Source: Sphingobacteriales bacterium (GTDB lineage: Bacteria; Bacteroidota; Bacteroidia; Chitinophagales; Saprospiraceae). Taken from it: a DNA stretch of 40,639 nucleotides. The stretch covers positions 1-40,639 of the forward strand of contig OMKD01000032.1 in the NCBI GenBank assembly GCA_900299495.1, written 5' to 3'. The notes below the pieces were generated by a model. It saw only the letters and a program-made list of their open reading frames with translations, searched no databases and was not told where the DNA came from. Numbering within the stretch: the stretch's first letter is position 1; each line of letters opens with the position of its first letter. Shown here piece after piece: positions 1 through 8,891 of this stretch. A program made the position numbers and the translations under genes.

Positions 1-1260
1 ATCATCCCTCAGGGAGCAAAAAACGAGGCTCTTCAAATCCTATGTGCAGTATTACTTACTGCCGAACCCGTAAGAATCAAAAATATCCCGAACATTCTTG
101 ATATCCAGAGACTAATCGATCTTTTGAAGGGTTTAGGTGTGAAAATAGAAAAGCACAGCCCAAATGATATCACCTTCAAGGCAGACAGTATCGATATGGA
201 CTTCCTGAATTCTCCTGAATTCTCAACCAATGCAAGAAAAATCAGAGGTTCAGTAATGCTAATCGGACCTCTTTTGGCAAGATTTGGAAAAGCATATTTA
301 CCTCAACCCGGAGGAGATAAAATTGGAAGAAGAAGACTTGATACACACTTCGCAGGTTTGAAAAAACTAGGTGGAGATTTCAACTTCGATAAAGACAATA
401 ACCAATATTTCATCGAGACCAAACAACTTAAAGGAACCTATATTCTAATGGATGAGATCTCTGTGACAGGAACTGCAAATGTCGTGATGGCTGCAGCTCT
501 TGCAAAAGGAGAAACCATCATCTACAACGCAGCTTGTGAACCATACCTGCAACAGATATGCAAGATGTTAGTACGTATGGGAGCTAAAATTGATGGTCTT
601 GGTTCAAATAAACTCTACATTCAGGGAGTAGATAGCCTAAAAGGTACGGAGCATACTGTACTTCCTGATATGATTGAAATCGGTTCTTTCATAGGGCTTG
701 CGGCTATGACAGCCTCTGATATAACAATCAAGAATTGTCAGATTCCTGAATTGGGCATCATCCCTGATACCTTCAGAAAGTTTGGTATACAACTGAATGA
801 AAAAGGAGATGATCTGTACATCCCTGCACAGGATCACTATGAAATCCAAACATTTATTGATGGTTCCATACTTACCGTATACGATTCTCCTTGGCCAGGT
901 TTCACTCCTGACCTAATGAGTATTTTATTGGTAATGGCAACTCAAGCAAAAGGTTCTGTGTTAATACACCAGAAAATGTTTGAAAGCAGACTCTTCTTTG
1001 TAGATAAATTGATTGATATGGGTGCACAGATCATATTGTGTGATCCGCACCGTGCGAATGTAATAGGACTAGACAGAAAATATCCTTTACGTGGAATCCA
1101 AATGACTTCCCCGGATATCCGTGCTGGAGTAGCCTTACTAATTGCAGCATTATCTGCAGAAGGTACTTCCATTATCAAGAATATTAATCAGATTGACAGA
1201 GGATATCAAAATATTGACACCCGATTAAATGCACTTGGTGCATCAATCACCAGAATATAA
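1..1260 (+). CDS. murA: UDP-N-acetylglucosamine 1-carboxyvinyltransferase (MurA), 5'-truncated by the window edge
   Basis: Frame +1 is open from base 1 (IIPQGAKNEALQILCAVLLTAEPVRIKNIPNILDI...), upstream of the ORF-track start at 124. EPSP-synthase-like repeats, 'RGSVMLIGPLLARFGKAYLPQPGGDKIGRRRLDTH', C-terminal 'IDRGYQNIDTRLNALGA'. Confidence 0.95.
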   Translation: MIPQGAKNEALQILCAVLLTAEPVRIKNIPNILDIQRLIDLLKGLGVKIEKHSPNDITFKADSIDMDFLNSPEFSTNARKIRGSVMLIGPLLARFGKAYLPQPGGDKIGRRRLDTHFAGLKKLGGDFNFDKDNNQYFIETKQLKGTYILMDEISVTGTANVVMAAALAKGETIIYNAACEPYLQQICKMLVRMGAKIDGLGSNKLYIQGVDSLKGTEHTVLPDMIEIGSFIGLAAMTASDITIKNCQIPELGIIPDTFRKFGIQLNEKGDDLYIPAQDHYEIQTFIDGSILTVYDSPWPGFTPDLMSILLVMATQAKGSVLIHQKMFESRLFFVDKLIDMGAQIILCDPHRANVIGLDRKYPLRGIQMTSPDIRAGVALLIAALSAEGTSIIKNINQIDRGYQNIDTRLNALGASITRI

Positions 1261-1262
1261 GA

Positions 1263-1580
1263 ATGATATTTTACAACGTTACTATAAAAATCTTGTCGGA
1301 TGCGGCCAATGACTGGGAAAAGTGGATGAAGACCAGCCATATCCCGGATGTCCTTGCAACAGGCTTCTTTAAATGGGCAAGGTTCTCCAGATTGCTTAGC
1401 CTCGATACTGAAGATGGGATTACCTATTCCATCCAATATAGCTGTAACTCCATGAAAGAGCTGCACAATTATCAAGCAAAGTTCTCGCAAAAGTTACAGC
1501 AAGAACATTCGGAGAAGTTCAAAGATAAATTCGTTGCCTTCCGATCTGTGATGGAGGAAATTGCACTGATAGAACCGTAA
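1263..1580 (+). CDS. DUF4286-family small protein
   Basis: 105 aa, immediately downstream of murA; 'MIFYNVTIKI...W..WM...HIPDVLATGFF' is typical of DUF4286. Confidence 0.75.
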   Translation: MIFYNVTIKILSDAANDWEKWMKTSHIPDVLATGFFKWARFSRLLSLDTEDGITYSIQYSCNSMKELHNYQAKFSQKLQQEHSEKFKDKFVAFRSVMEEIALIEP

Positions 1581-1599
1581 ATCAACTGATGTTTTTTAG

Positions 1600-2871
1600 A
1601 TGAAAAACTTCAGAGCAATAGCACTTCTTTTTACAGCAAATACTATTTCCGGAATTGCTCAGGGAATAAGTATGATTGCTATACCTTGGCATTTTTCCAA
1701 AACAGAGGATATGACGAGATTCGGTATCGTATATGGTATCTCCACGATCATCTCTCTGTTTTGGGTGCCCTATAGCGGAACGCTTGTTGATAAGTACAAT
1801 AGAAAACATATTTTCCAGGCAATTACCGGAATCTCAGGGTTGTTCACGCTTTGCATGGGTTTGTATGGAATATGGGCTGGCTTTCTGGATTGGTGGATGA
1901 TCGCTTTGGTATTCCTGTTTACCTTCTTCAACTATAATATTCATTATCCCAATCTCTATGCCTTCATGCAAGAGATCACGGAGAAAAAATATCATGGAAA
2001 GATCAGCTCCTATTTAGAAGTATTTGGTCAGCTTGCATCAGCTCTCGCAGGAGCAACTGCTGCCTTATTACTCTCAGGTGTTGAAAAAGGGCAAGATTCA
2101 TTTTTAGGTCTGCCTATAGTAAGTCCAATAGAAATAGAAAGCTGGTCCATTCAACAGATATTTCTAATGGATGGCATCACCTATGTTATTGCATTTTCTT
2201 TAATTTCACTCATACAATTCACCCCACTGACTATTCGAAGCAAAGAGGTCATGAAACTAAGAGAAAGAATAATCTCGGGATGGAATTGGTTGATGACGAA
2301 TAAAAAGATTCTTCAATTTGGGATAGCTTCCTATCTCTTATTTGCAACGGTCATGCTGGTTTCCTTCTATCTGTGTGCAAGTTATGTTTCGCTGCATTTA
2401 AATCTGGAAGGAGATATTTATGCAACAGCCGAGATGTTCTATTCCATTGGTGCCTTGTTATCAGGCTTATTTATTCGCTATATCTTCAGGAGTAGAAAAA
2501 CAGCCCAGAACATTGCTATACTCACCTTTATAACAGGAGCATTCTATTTTTCACAGCATTTCTTCCAGTCTGTGACTTTATTGTTCATTAGTATGCTCTT
2601 TTTGGGGATCTCTAATGCCGGTGTAAGAATACTTCGTGTAGGATTTTTATTTGAAAATGTTCCTAACCAATATTATGGCCGAGTAAACGCCGTTTTCTTT
2701 TTGTCCAATCTGATTATTCGATCTGTATTCATAGGCCTTTTCGCTTTACCGTTCTTTTTAGAAGCTGAAAACTTCAGTTATACTTACATCATCATGGCTG
2801 CCTTATTACTTGTGGCAACCGTCTGGTGTCTAAGATTATCCCCTCATATAAAAATGAAAGAAAGTAGATAA
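1600..2871 (+). CDS. MFS transporter
   Basis: 423 aa with ~12 hydrophobic segments; 'YSGTLVDKYNRKHIF' matches the MFS loop 2-3 motif. Confidence 0.85.
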   Translation: MKNFRAIALLFTANTISGIAQGISMIAIPWHFSKTEDMTRFGIVYGISTIISLFWVPYSGTLVDKYNRKHIFQAITGISGLFTLCMGLYGIWAGFLDWWMIALVFLFTFFNYNIHYPNLYAFMQEITEKKYHGKISSYLEVFGQLASALAGATAALLLSGVEKGQDSFLGLPIVSPIEIESWSIQQIFLMDGITYVIAFSLISLIQFTPLTIRSKEVMKLRERIISGWNWLMTNKKILQFGIASYLLFATVMLVSFYLCASYVSLHLNLEGDIYATAEMFYSIGALLSGLFIRYIFRSRKTAQNIAILTFITGAFYFSQHFFQSVTLLFISMLFLGISNAGVRILRVGFLFENVPNQYYGRVNAVFFLSNLIIRSVFIGLFALPFFLEAENFSYTYIIMAALLLVATVWCLRLSPHIKMKESR

Positions 2872-2990
2872 TCTGGGCAAAATGATGATACTTTTACATT
2901 GTATCCCCTTCATTTGCAATTCTTTTCTTAAATTCGCTTGATTTTAAGCCCTTTGGCCTAACCATTATTATTTCTTTTAAACATTAAAGT

Positions 2991-4157
2991 ATGTTTTTTG
3001 AACTTAGCGAAGAGCATTTAGCTGTACAACAGGCAGCTAGAGAGTTTGCTCAAAATGAACTCAAACCCGGAGTTATTGATCGAGATACGAACATGACTTT
3101 CCCCACAGAACAGGTTAAAATGATGGGTGAGTTAGGTTTCTTAGGAATGATGGTAGACCCTAAATATGGCGGTAGTGGTATGGACACCCTGTCTTACGTG
3201 CTTGCCATAGAAGAAATCTCAAAAATTGATAATTCTTGTTCAGTACTTATGTCCGTTAACAATTCTCTAGTTTGTTGGGGAATCGAAGCCTTCGGTACTG
3301 AAGAACAAAAACAAAAATACCTTCCAAAACTTACTTCCGGTGAATGGATTGGCTCTTTCTGCCTTTCAGAACCTGAAGCAGGATCAGATGCTACTAGTCA
3401 AAGAACTACAGCTGTAGATATGGGAGACCATTATTTATTAAATGGTACTAAAAACTGGATCACTAATGGTGGTTCATCTAGCCTACACCTTGTTATTGCA
3501 CAAACAAATCCAGAACTGGGACACAGAGGAATCAATGTATTAATCGTTGAAGCAGACCAAGCAGGTGTTGTAGTTGGAGCGAAAGAAGATAAACTAGGTA
3601 TCCGCTCATCAGATACGCATACTATTATGTATAATGATGTAAAGGTTCCAAAAGAAAACAGACTGGGAGAAGATGGATTCGGATTCAAGTTTGCCATGAA
3701 GACACTTTCAGGTGGACGTATCGGTATCGCTGCTCAGGCACTTGGTATATTGGGTGGATCTTATGAGCTTGCTTCTACATATGCAAAAGAGCGTGAAGCC
3801 TTTGGTAAAGCAATCATAAAGCACCAGGCAATCGGATTTAAATTAGCTGACATGGCTACTGATTATGAAGCTGCAAAGATGTTGGTTTATCGTGCGGCTT
3901 GGTTGAAAGACCAAGGAATGAACTATGATCTTGCAAGTTCTCAAGCAAAACTATTTGCTGCTGAGAAAGCAATGCACCATAGTGTTGAAGCTGTTCAGAT
4001 TCACGGTGGATATGGATTCGTAAAAGAATACCATGTTGAAAGACTAATGAGAGATGCTAAGATCACACAGATCTATGAAGGGACTTCAGAAGTTCAAAAG
4101 ATCGTAATATCACGATCTATTGAAAAAGGAGAACTTAACGTAGCAGTTTCCAAATAA
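2991..4157 (+). CDS. acyl-CoA dehydrogenase
   Basis: 388 aa; 'CLSEPEAGSDATSQRTTA', 'GGRIGIAAQALGI', 'QIHGGYGFVKEYHVERLMRDAKITQIYEGTSEVQ' are ACAD signatures. Confidence 0.95.
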   Translation: MFFELSEEHLAVQQAAREFAQNELKPGVIDRDTNMTFPTEQVKMMGELGFLGMMVDPKYGGSGMDTLSYVLAIEEISKIDNSCSVLMSVNNSLVCWGIEAFGTEEQKQKYLPKLTSGEWIGSFCLSEPEAGSDATSQRTTAVDMGDHYLLNGTKNWITNGGSSSLHLVIAQTNPELGHRGINVLIVEADQAGVVVGAKEDKLGIRSSDTHTIMYNDVKVPKENRLGEDGFGFKFAMKTLSGGRIGIAAQALGILGGSYELASTYAKEREAFGKAIIKHQAIGFKLADMATDYEAAKMLVYRAAWLKDQGMNYDLASSQAKLFAAEKAMHHSVEAVQIHGGYGFVKEYHVERLMRDAKITQIYEGTSEVQKIVISRSIEKGELNVAVSK

Positions 4158-4158
4158 A

Positions 4159-4193
4159 AAAAAGTCAAGCTCAATGAGCTTGACTTTTTTTAT
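4159..4193 (+). terminator. Rho-independent terminator between convergent genes
   Basis: aaaaaaAGTCAAGCTCAatgaGCTTGACTtttttta: stem with A-tract 5' and T-tract 3', likely bidirectional. Confidence 0.85.
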
Positions 4194-4208
4194 ACTTGTT
4201 GTGGAATA

Positions 4209-4730
4209 TTACATTCCAAGTTTAGCCTTAACTAATGCAGTAACATCATCTCCTGGCTTCTTGTATAGAATTACACCACCTGAGAAATTGTCCGCATTTA
4301 GGATATAATCATATCCATTTTCTTTACCTACTGCTTCGATTGCATCCTGAAGTTTTATAAGGATTGGCTCAAGTACTTCAGTTTCTTTTTGATTCAATTG
4401 AATAGACAATTGCTGCTCCATTTGAGCAATCTCCTGCTGCTCAGTTCCTAAAGCTGCTTCCTTCTCCTGTGCTTGCACTGGAGTAAGAATACCGCTTTGG
4501 TAATCCTGCTGGAACTTCTGAACTTTAGCCTGCCAATCTGAAGCAGCCTTCTCTAATTTTGATTGCAATTGAGATTTATATGTCGCAACTGTTGTTTCTG
4601 CAGATTTAAACTCAGGCATTGCCTGAAGAATAGCAGCAGAATTAGTATATCCAATCTTCTGAGCATTTACAGAGCTTGTGAATGCAACCACTGTGAATAA
4701 AGCAACAGCAATTAATCCTAATCTCTTCAT
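4209..4730 (-). CDS. OmpH/Skp-family periplasmic chaperone
   Basis: Best start is the internal Met (MKRLGLIAVALFTVVAFTSSVNAQKIGYTNSAAILQAMPEF) with a signal peptide; coiled-coil middle. The ORF-track start at 4805 adds an unlikely 25-aa leader. Confidence 0.85.
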   Translation of the reverse strand: MKRLGLIAVALFTVVAFTSSVNAQKIGYTNSAAILQAMPEFKSAETTVATYKSQLQSKLEKAASDWQAKVQKFQQDYQSGILTPVQAQEKEAALGTEQQEIAQMEQQLSIQLNQKETEVLEPILIKLQDAIEAVGKENGYDYILNADNFSGGVILYKKPGDDVTALVKAKLGM

Positions 4731-4807
4731 TTTTCGTTTTTTTTGTTCTACGCAGCATTTGCTGCACTTTATTAAATAAATATTATGGTATTTCATTGGC
4801 TCCAAAC

Positions 4808-5173
4808 CTAAAACAAGGCAAGAATCCTTGGCAAAAATACAAATCCACCAATAATCAACGAACCAAAGGCTAAAAATAATACAGCAGCAGCAGAAATATC
4901 TTTGATTTGACCTATTCTTTTATCAAAATCTGGTTGTACGATATCTGAAAGCTCCTCCAAAGCTGTGTTCACAGCTTCAGCTGCTAACACCAGCACTATA
5001 GCAATGATCAACAAAGACCATTCCAGCGCCGAGACCCTGAAATATAGCCCTGCAATCAAAACCAAAACACTGGCAACTCCATGAATCTTAGCGTGGGGCC
5101 CAGATTTAAAAAAAAGTCTTACGCCCCTGAATGCATGACCAAAGCTTCTTATTCTTTCCTTTAAAAATTGCAT
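4808..5173 (-). CDS. dgkA: diacylglycerol kinase family protein (DgkA-like)
   Basis: 121 aa; three TM segments with 'E..NTALEELSDIVQPDFDKRIGQIKDISAAAVLF', a DgkA/UdpK signature. Confidence 0.9.
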   Translation of the reverse strand: MQFLKERIRSFGHAFRGVRLFFKSGPHAKIHGVASVLVLIAGLYFRVSALEWSLLIIAIVLVLAAEAVNTALEELSDIVQPDFDKRIGQIKDISAAAVLFLAFGSLIIGGFVFLPRILALF

Positions 5174-5175
5174 AC

Positions 5176-7716
5176 TTAAAGATAAACAAAGAACGGAATA
5201 AGCCAGCGTTTATTGATTGACTGGCTAGAAAGCTCTTTTATTATCATAAAGTAGACTCCATTCTTCAAATAGTCCCAGGGAATTGATTCCAAAAGTATAC
5301 TTCCTGAACCCGATAAAGTTATATCAGACTCGATCTTGTAATACGAGGGAATTCCCGCTGCAGCTATTATAATGTCATAGTTGGACACCTTTGTATCCAA
5401 ACGATATCTCAGATTAAAAAATGGACTTCTTCTCGATAAAAGAGGATTATCGAGTATAAAAGGTTGGTTATGCTCTAAATTATTTGAAGATAAAGACTGA
5501 TTGGCCTGTGTTGGGCTACTGTAATTTGGTGCAGGAGCAGTCAGCCATTCTCCATTCGCTAAACGCTCATAACTCTTCCCTCTTGCCTGAATAGCATCTC
5601 CCCTATCATTTACATTATATGCTAAATGGTCCAATTGATTTATCGAATAATCACTATCCAAATGGTATAGGAATAATTCAAACGAGTCTTTATTTATAGC
5701 TTTAAACAAATCTGTAGTCAGACCATATGTAAGATCTAAATGCTCATAGCAACTATTCACCTCTACACTATCCCTTATTATGACTGGATAGCTTTGCCTT
5801 GAAATCATACTTGTTGGTATCTGAAATACGAATTCCTGCGTGCTTGAATTGAATTCAATAAATAAATCACTCCCATCGATTAAAGAGTCCGAAACATTAG
5901 CTAACTCAATAAAAGGTGTGCACCCTGCTAAGGGATCAGACATAAGCTCATTAAAAATCAAATCTCCTGATTTAGGTCGTATGCCTATCCCAACTATTAG
6001 AGGGGCATCAACATTAAAAGTCACACCATCGCACAAGCTTAATCCTTCATCCAAAATCAACTCATATTCAACACCCCCAATCATAGGATCATCTAAATGA
6101 AGTTCCAGCTTATCTGATTGTTCAAAAAAGGTTAAAGCAGAGGATATACTTAGACCTGGATCAATTCGTATTGATTGAGCATCCAAATGGTCACTAAGTA
6201 GATGACTGGATTGAAGAATAATAGTATGTCCTTCCTCCTCCACAGCTAATACCTCCATGATAGGATCTGGAAAATACAAGCTATCCTTAACTGAATTTTC
6301 ATTACCCGGAGATACTCCAAGGGTAGATTGACAAGCTACCCAGTTTTTGTCAGATAAACAGAGGTTATCCAAATTAATTCGTTCTAAAGAATACCCTCCA
6401 TGGTCTCGATCTTCATCGCCATATAATGATGGTCCAAAATAAATTCGATCAATTAAAACACCTCCTTCCTGATAAACATCTAATTGAGCACCTGAATTTA
6501 TCAAGGAAGGAAAGTTATCTACGAAATAGAAATTTGAATGTGCATTTGCCTCTTCCGAAGAACACAATACCACAAATGTATTTGGATCTACTAAGGATAG
6601 ATTTAAATCAATAGTATTGCCATTATATTCAAGGTACAAACTGCTCAGATCTAATGTATACGGAGACCGATTGTACAGCTCAATAAACTCCCAATCCGGA
6701 GCTAAAGGATTTTCATTTGAAGATGGTTCAAAAAAAACCTCACTAATTAGTATATCGCCAACTTGGATATTACCTATATATTTAAAAAAGGACTCTAAAC
6801 TCAAAGTTTGCGATATATTACTTTTAAGATCCTTTATACCTTCTATTTCAAGTTTAAAAAATTGCCCATCAGCAAGCACACCCTCTGTGTAAATGGTCAA
6901 TTGCTTTTGATCTAAAGTATAATCAGGTTCATAATCCTGATCATCAAGTCTAAACAATGGGTCTGATTCTGAAATGGCCTCATCAAAATCCAAAATCAAG
7001 CGTTGATCAGAAGCAAAACTCCAATCAATTAGTTCTGGTGGCTTAGTATCTTCATAAAGCGGATTCAGATACATAGAGTCCAAAAAGAAATGTTCATTTC
7101 TACTTACCGTATAAATACACTCAATAGAAACAAATTCAAATATCTTTTCAACTTTATGAAAGGCTTCAAATAAAAGCTGAAAATCTCCTACAGCTGCTTC
7201 TCTCGCATAAACAAGCCACTCTCCTTCCATACTTCGCTCAATTTTAAATTCCCGATGCACTTGATCACCATGCATATACCCTGCAAGACTGCTTCCTAAT
7301 TCAAAATCAGTATCTCCATCAAAGTAAACCAACTTCAGCGCATCTGAATCTCCAGAATATCCACCCATTCTTAAATAATAACCCTCGTCAATTTGATCGA
7401 AAGAAACATTGCTACACAGCCAGATCTTAGAATAATTTGAAGCAGATGGAGAAAAATCCATTTTCCAATCAAAAAACCAATGGGTAATTGTATCGAAATC
7501 TGTTGGAGCATCAAGGTGAATCTTAGTGTTATTCCCACCTTGAGGATCCAGGTCCTTCAATTGTAATTGCTCACTAAACACCCCAAATTTTTGTACATCA
7601 CCTGACCATAAACTGTCAGGCCAAACATACGGATGGAATCCAATATCTATTTGAGCATTTATTTTTGTCAAATAGCACGTGCAAATCAATAAAATATGTG
7701 CAAACTTCTTACTCAT
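5176..7716 (-). CDS. secreted lamin-tail-domain (LTD) protein
   Basis: 846 aa with signal peptide; two LTD-like blocks: 'GDILISEVFFEPSSN...WEFIELYNRSPYTLDLSSLYLEYNG' and 'GDLIFNELMSDPLAGCTPFIELANVSDSLIDGSDLFIEF'. Confidence 0.8.
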   Translation of the reverse strand: MSKKFAHILLICTCYLTKINAQIDIGFHPYVWPDSLWSGDVQKFGVFSEQLQLKDLDPQGGNNTKIHLDAPTDFDTITHWFFDWKMDFSPSASNYSKIWLCSNVSFDQIDEGYYLRMGGYSGDSDALKLVYFDGDTDFELGSSLAGYMHGDQVHREFKIERSMEGEWLVYAREAAVGDFQLLFEAFHKVEKIFEFVSIECIYTVSRNEHFFLDSMYLNPLYEDTKPPELIDWSFASDQRLILDFDEAISESDPLFRLDDQDYEPDYTLDQKQLTIYTEGVLADGQFFKLEIEGIKDLKSNISQTLSLESFFKYIGNIQVGDILISEVFFEPSSNENPLAPDWEFIELYNRSPYTLDLSSLYLEYNGNTIDLNLSLVDPNTFVVLCSSEEANAHSNFYFVDNFPSLINSGAQLDVYQEGGVLIDRIYFGPSLYGDEDRDHGGYSLERINLDNLCLSDKNWVACQSTLGVSPGNENSVKDSLYFPDPIMEVLAVEEEGHTIILQSSHLLSDHLDAQSIRIDPGLSISSALTFFEQSDKLELHLDDPMIGGVEYELILDEGLSLCDGVTFNVDAPLIVGIGIRPKSGDLIFNELMSDPLAGCTPFIELANVSDSLIDGSDLFIEFNSSTQEFVFQIPTSMISRQSYPVIIRDSVEVNSCYEHLDLTYGLTTDLFKAINKDSFELFLYHLDSDYSINQLDHLAYNVNDRGDAIQARGKSYERLANGEWLTAPAPNYSSPTQANQSLSSNNLEHNQPFILDNPLLSRRSPFFNLRYRLDTKVSNYDIIIAAAGIPSYYKIESDITLSGSGSILLESIPWDYLKNGVYFMIIKELSSQSINKRWLIPFFVYL

Positions 7717-7759
7717 TTCATTTATTTTGTAGATTAATAGTTAATCGTAAAAAGACAAT

Positions 7760-8758
7760 ATGAAAATTGCAGTCGTCGGAGCCACTGGACTTGTAGGTAG
7801 TGAAATGTTTAAAGTCTTGGAAAAAGCTAATCTTCCAATCACTGAATTAATTCCTGTTGCCTCTTCAAGATCAGTAGGCAAATCCATCACCTTTAAAGGG
7901 AAGCCATACACCATAACTGATATCGAAACAGCAGTTACAATGAAGCCCAATATTGCTATATTCTCTGCCGGAGGATCTGTATCCAAAGAATGGGCTCCCA
8001 AATTTGCAGATGTCGGTTGCACCGTAGTTGATAATTCATCTGCCTGGAGAATGGAGCCTAATATTCCATTAGTAGTGCCAGAAATAAATGCAAACACGCT
8101 TACAAAAGCAGACAAGATCATCGCAAATCCAAACTGTTCGACGATTCAGCTCGTGCTATCCATTGCTCCTTTGCATCGCTCATTCGAAATCAAGCGTTTG
8201 ATCGTTTCCACCTATCAGTCGTTTACCGGTACTGGCGCAAAAGCTGTAAAGCAGTATGAAGCTGAAAAAGCTGGACAGCAGCCTAAAGATGAAGAGATGG
8301 CCTATCATTTTCCGATATTCGCCAATTGCATACCGCATTGCGATGTATTTCTAGATAATGATTATACTAAAGAGGAGATGAAAATAGTTAATGAAACTAG
8401 AAAGATCTTGAATGATCAGGACATAGCGATTACATCAACAGCAGTGCGCGTTCCAGTTTTTGGAGGACACTCCGAGTCCGTAAATCTAGAATTCAAAAAG
8501 CCATTTGAGGTTAAAGAAGTTAAAACACTATTGTCGGAAGCAGAAGGTGTAATCGTTCAGGATGATCCAGCAAACAACGAATACCCTATGCCTTTAATGG
8601 CTAAGGATAAGGATGAAGTTTTTGTAGGTAGAATTCGAAGAGATCATTCTATAGAAAACGGATTAAATATGTGGATAGTATCTGATAATCTTAGGAAAGG
8701 AGCAGCTACGAATGCCGTTCAGATAGCCGCATATCTTATTGAAAATAATTTGTTTTAA
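7760..8758 (+). CDS. asd: aspartate-semialdehyde dehydrogenase
   Basis: 332 aa; 'MKIAVVGATGLVGSEMFKVLE', 'VVDNSSAWRM..N.PLVVPEIN', 'IIANPNCSTIQLVLSIAPL' (catalytic Cys). Confidence 0.96.
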   Translation: MKIAVVGATGLVGSEMFKVLEKANLPITELIPVASSRSVGKSITFKGKPYTITDIETAVTMKPNIAIFSAGGSVSKEWAPKFADVGCTVVDNSSAWRMEPNIPLVVPEINANTLTKADKIIANPNCSTIQLVLSIAPLHRSFEIKRLIVSTYQSFTGTGAKAVKQYEAEKAGQQPKDEEMAYHFPIFANCIPHCDVFLDNDYTKEEMKIVNETRKILNDQDIAITSTAVRVPVFGGHSESVNLEFKKPFEVKEVKTLLSEAEGVIVQDDPANNEYPMPLMAKDKDEVFVGRIRRDHSIENGLNMWIVSDNLRKGAATNAVQIAAYLIENNLF

Positions 8759-8807
8759 GGCGATTTCAGCTTTTTAATTAATTTAAACATATTCAATAAA
8801 TAATTTT

Positions 8808-8815
8808 TAACTTTG
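8808..8815 (+). promoter_or_regulatory. Bacteroidota -7 box (TAACTTTG) upstream of the coiled-coil gene
   Basis: Matches TAnnTTTG, 77 nt before the ATG at 8892. No clear -33 TTG. Confidence 0.4.
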
Positions 8816-8891
8816 GTTTATACTTGATATAAAAATTCAAGATTACACAGAAATTTAGATTTTATACTTTACAGAACAGAAACAGCCACCT

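Noticed and set aside
637-849. Antisense small ORFs inside conserved genes (e.g. 637-849, 942-1178, 3431-3697, 14885-15415, 22818-23240)
   Set aside because: They lie opposite strongly recognised genes, lack any family resemblance or promoter/RBS support, and fit chance openness on the reverse strand.
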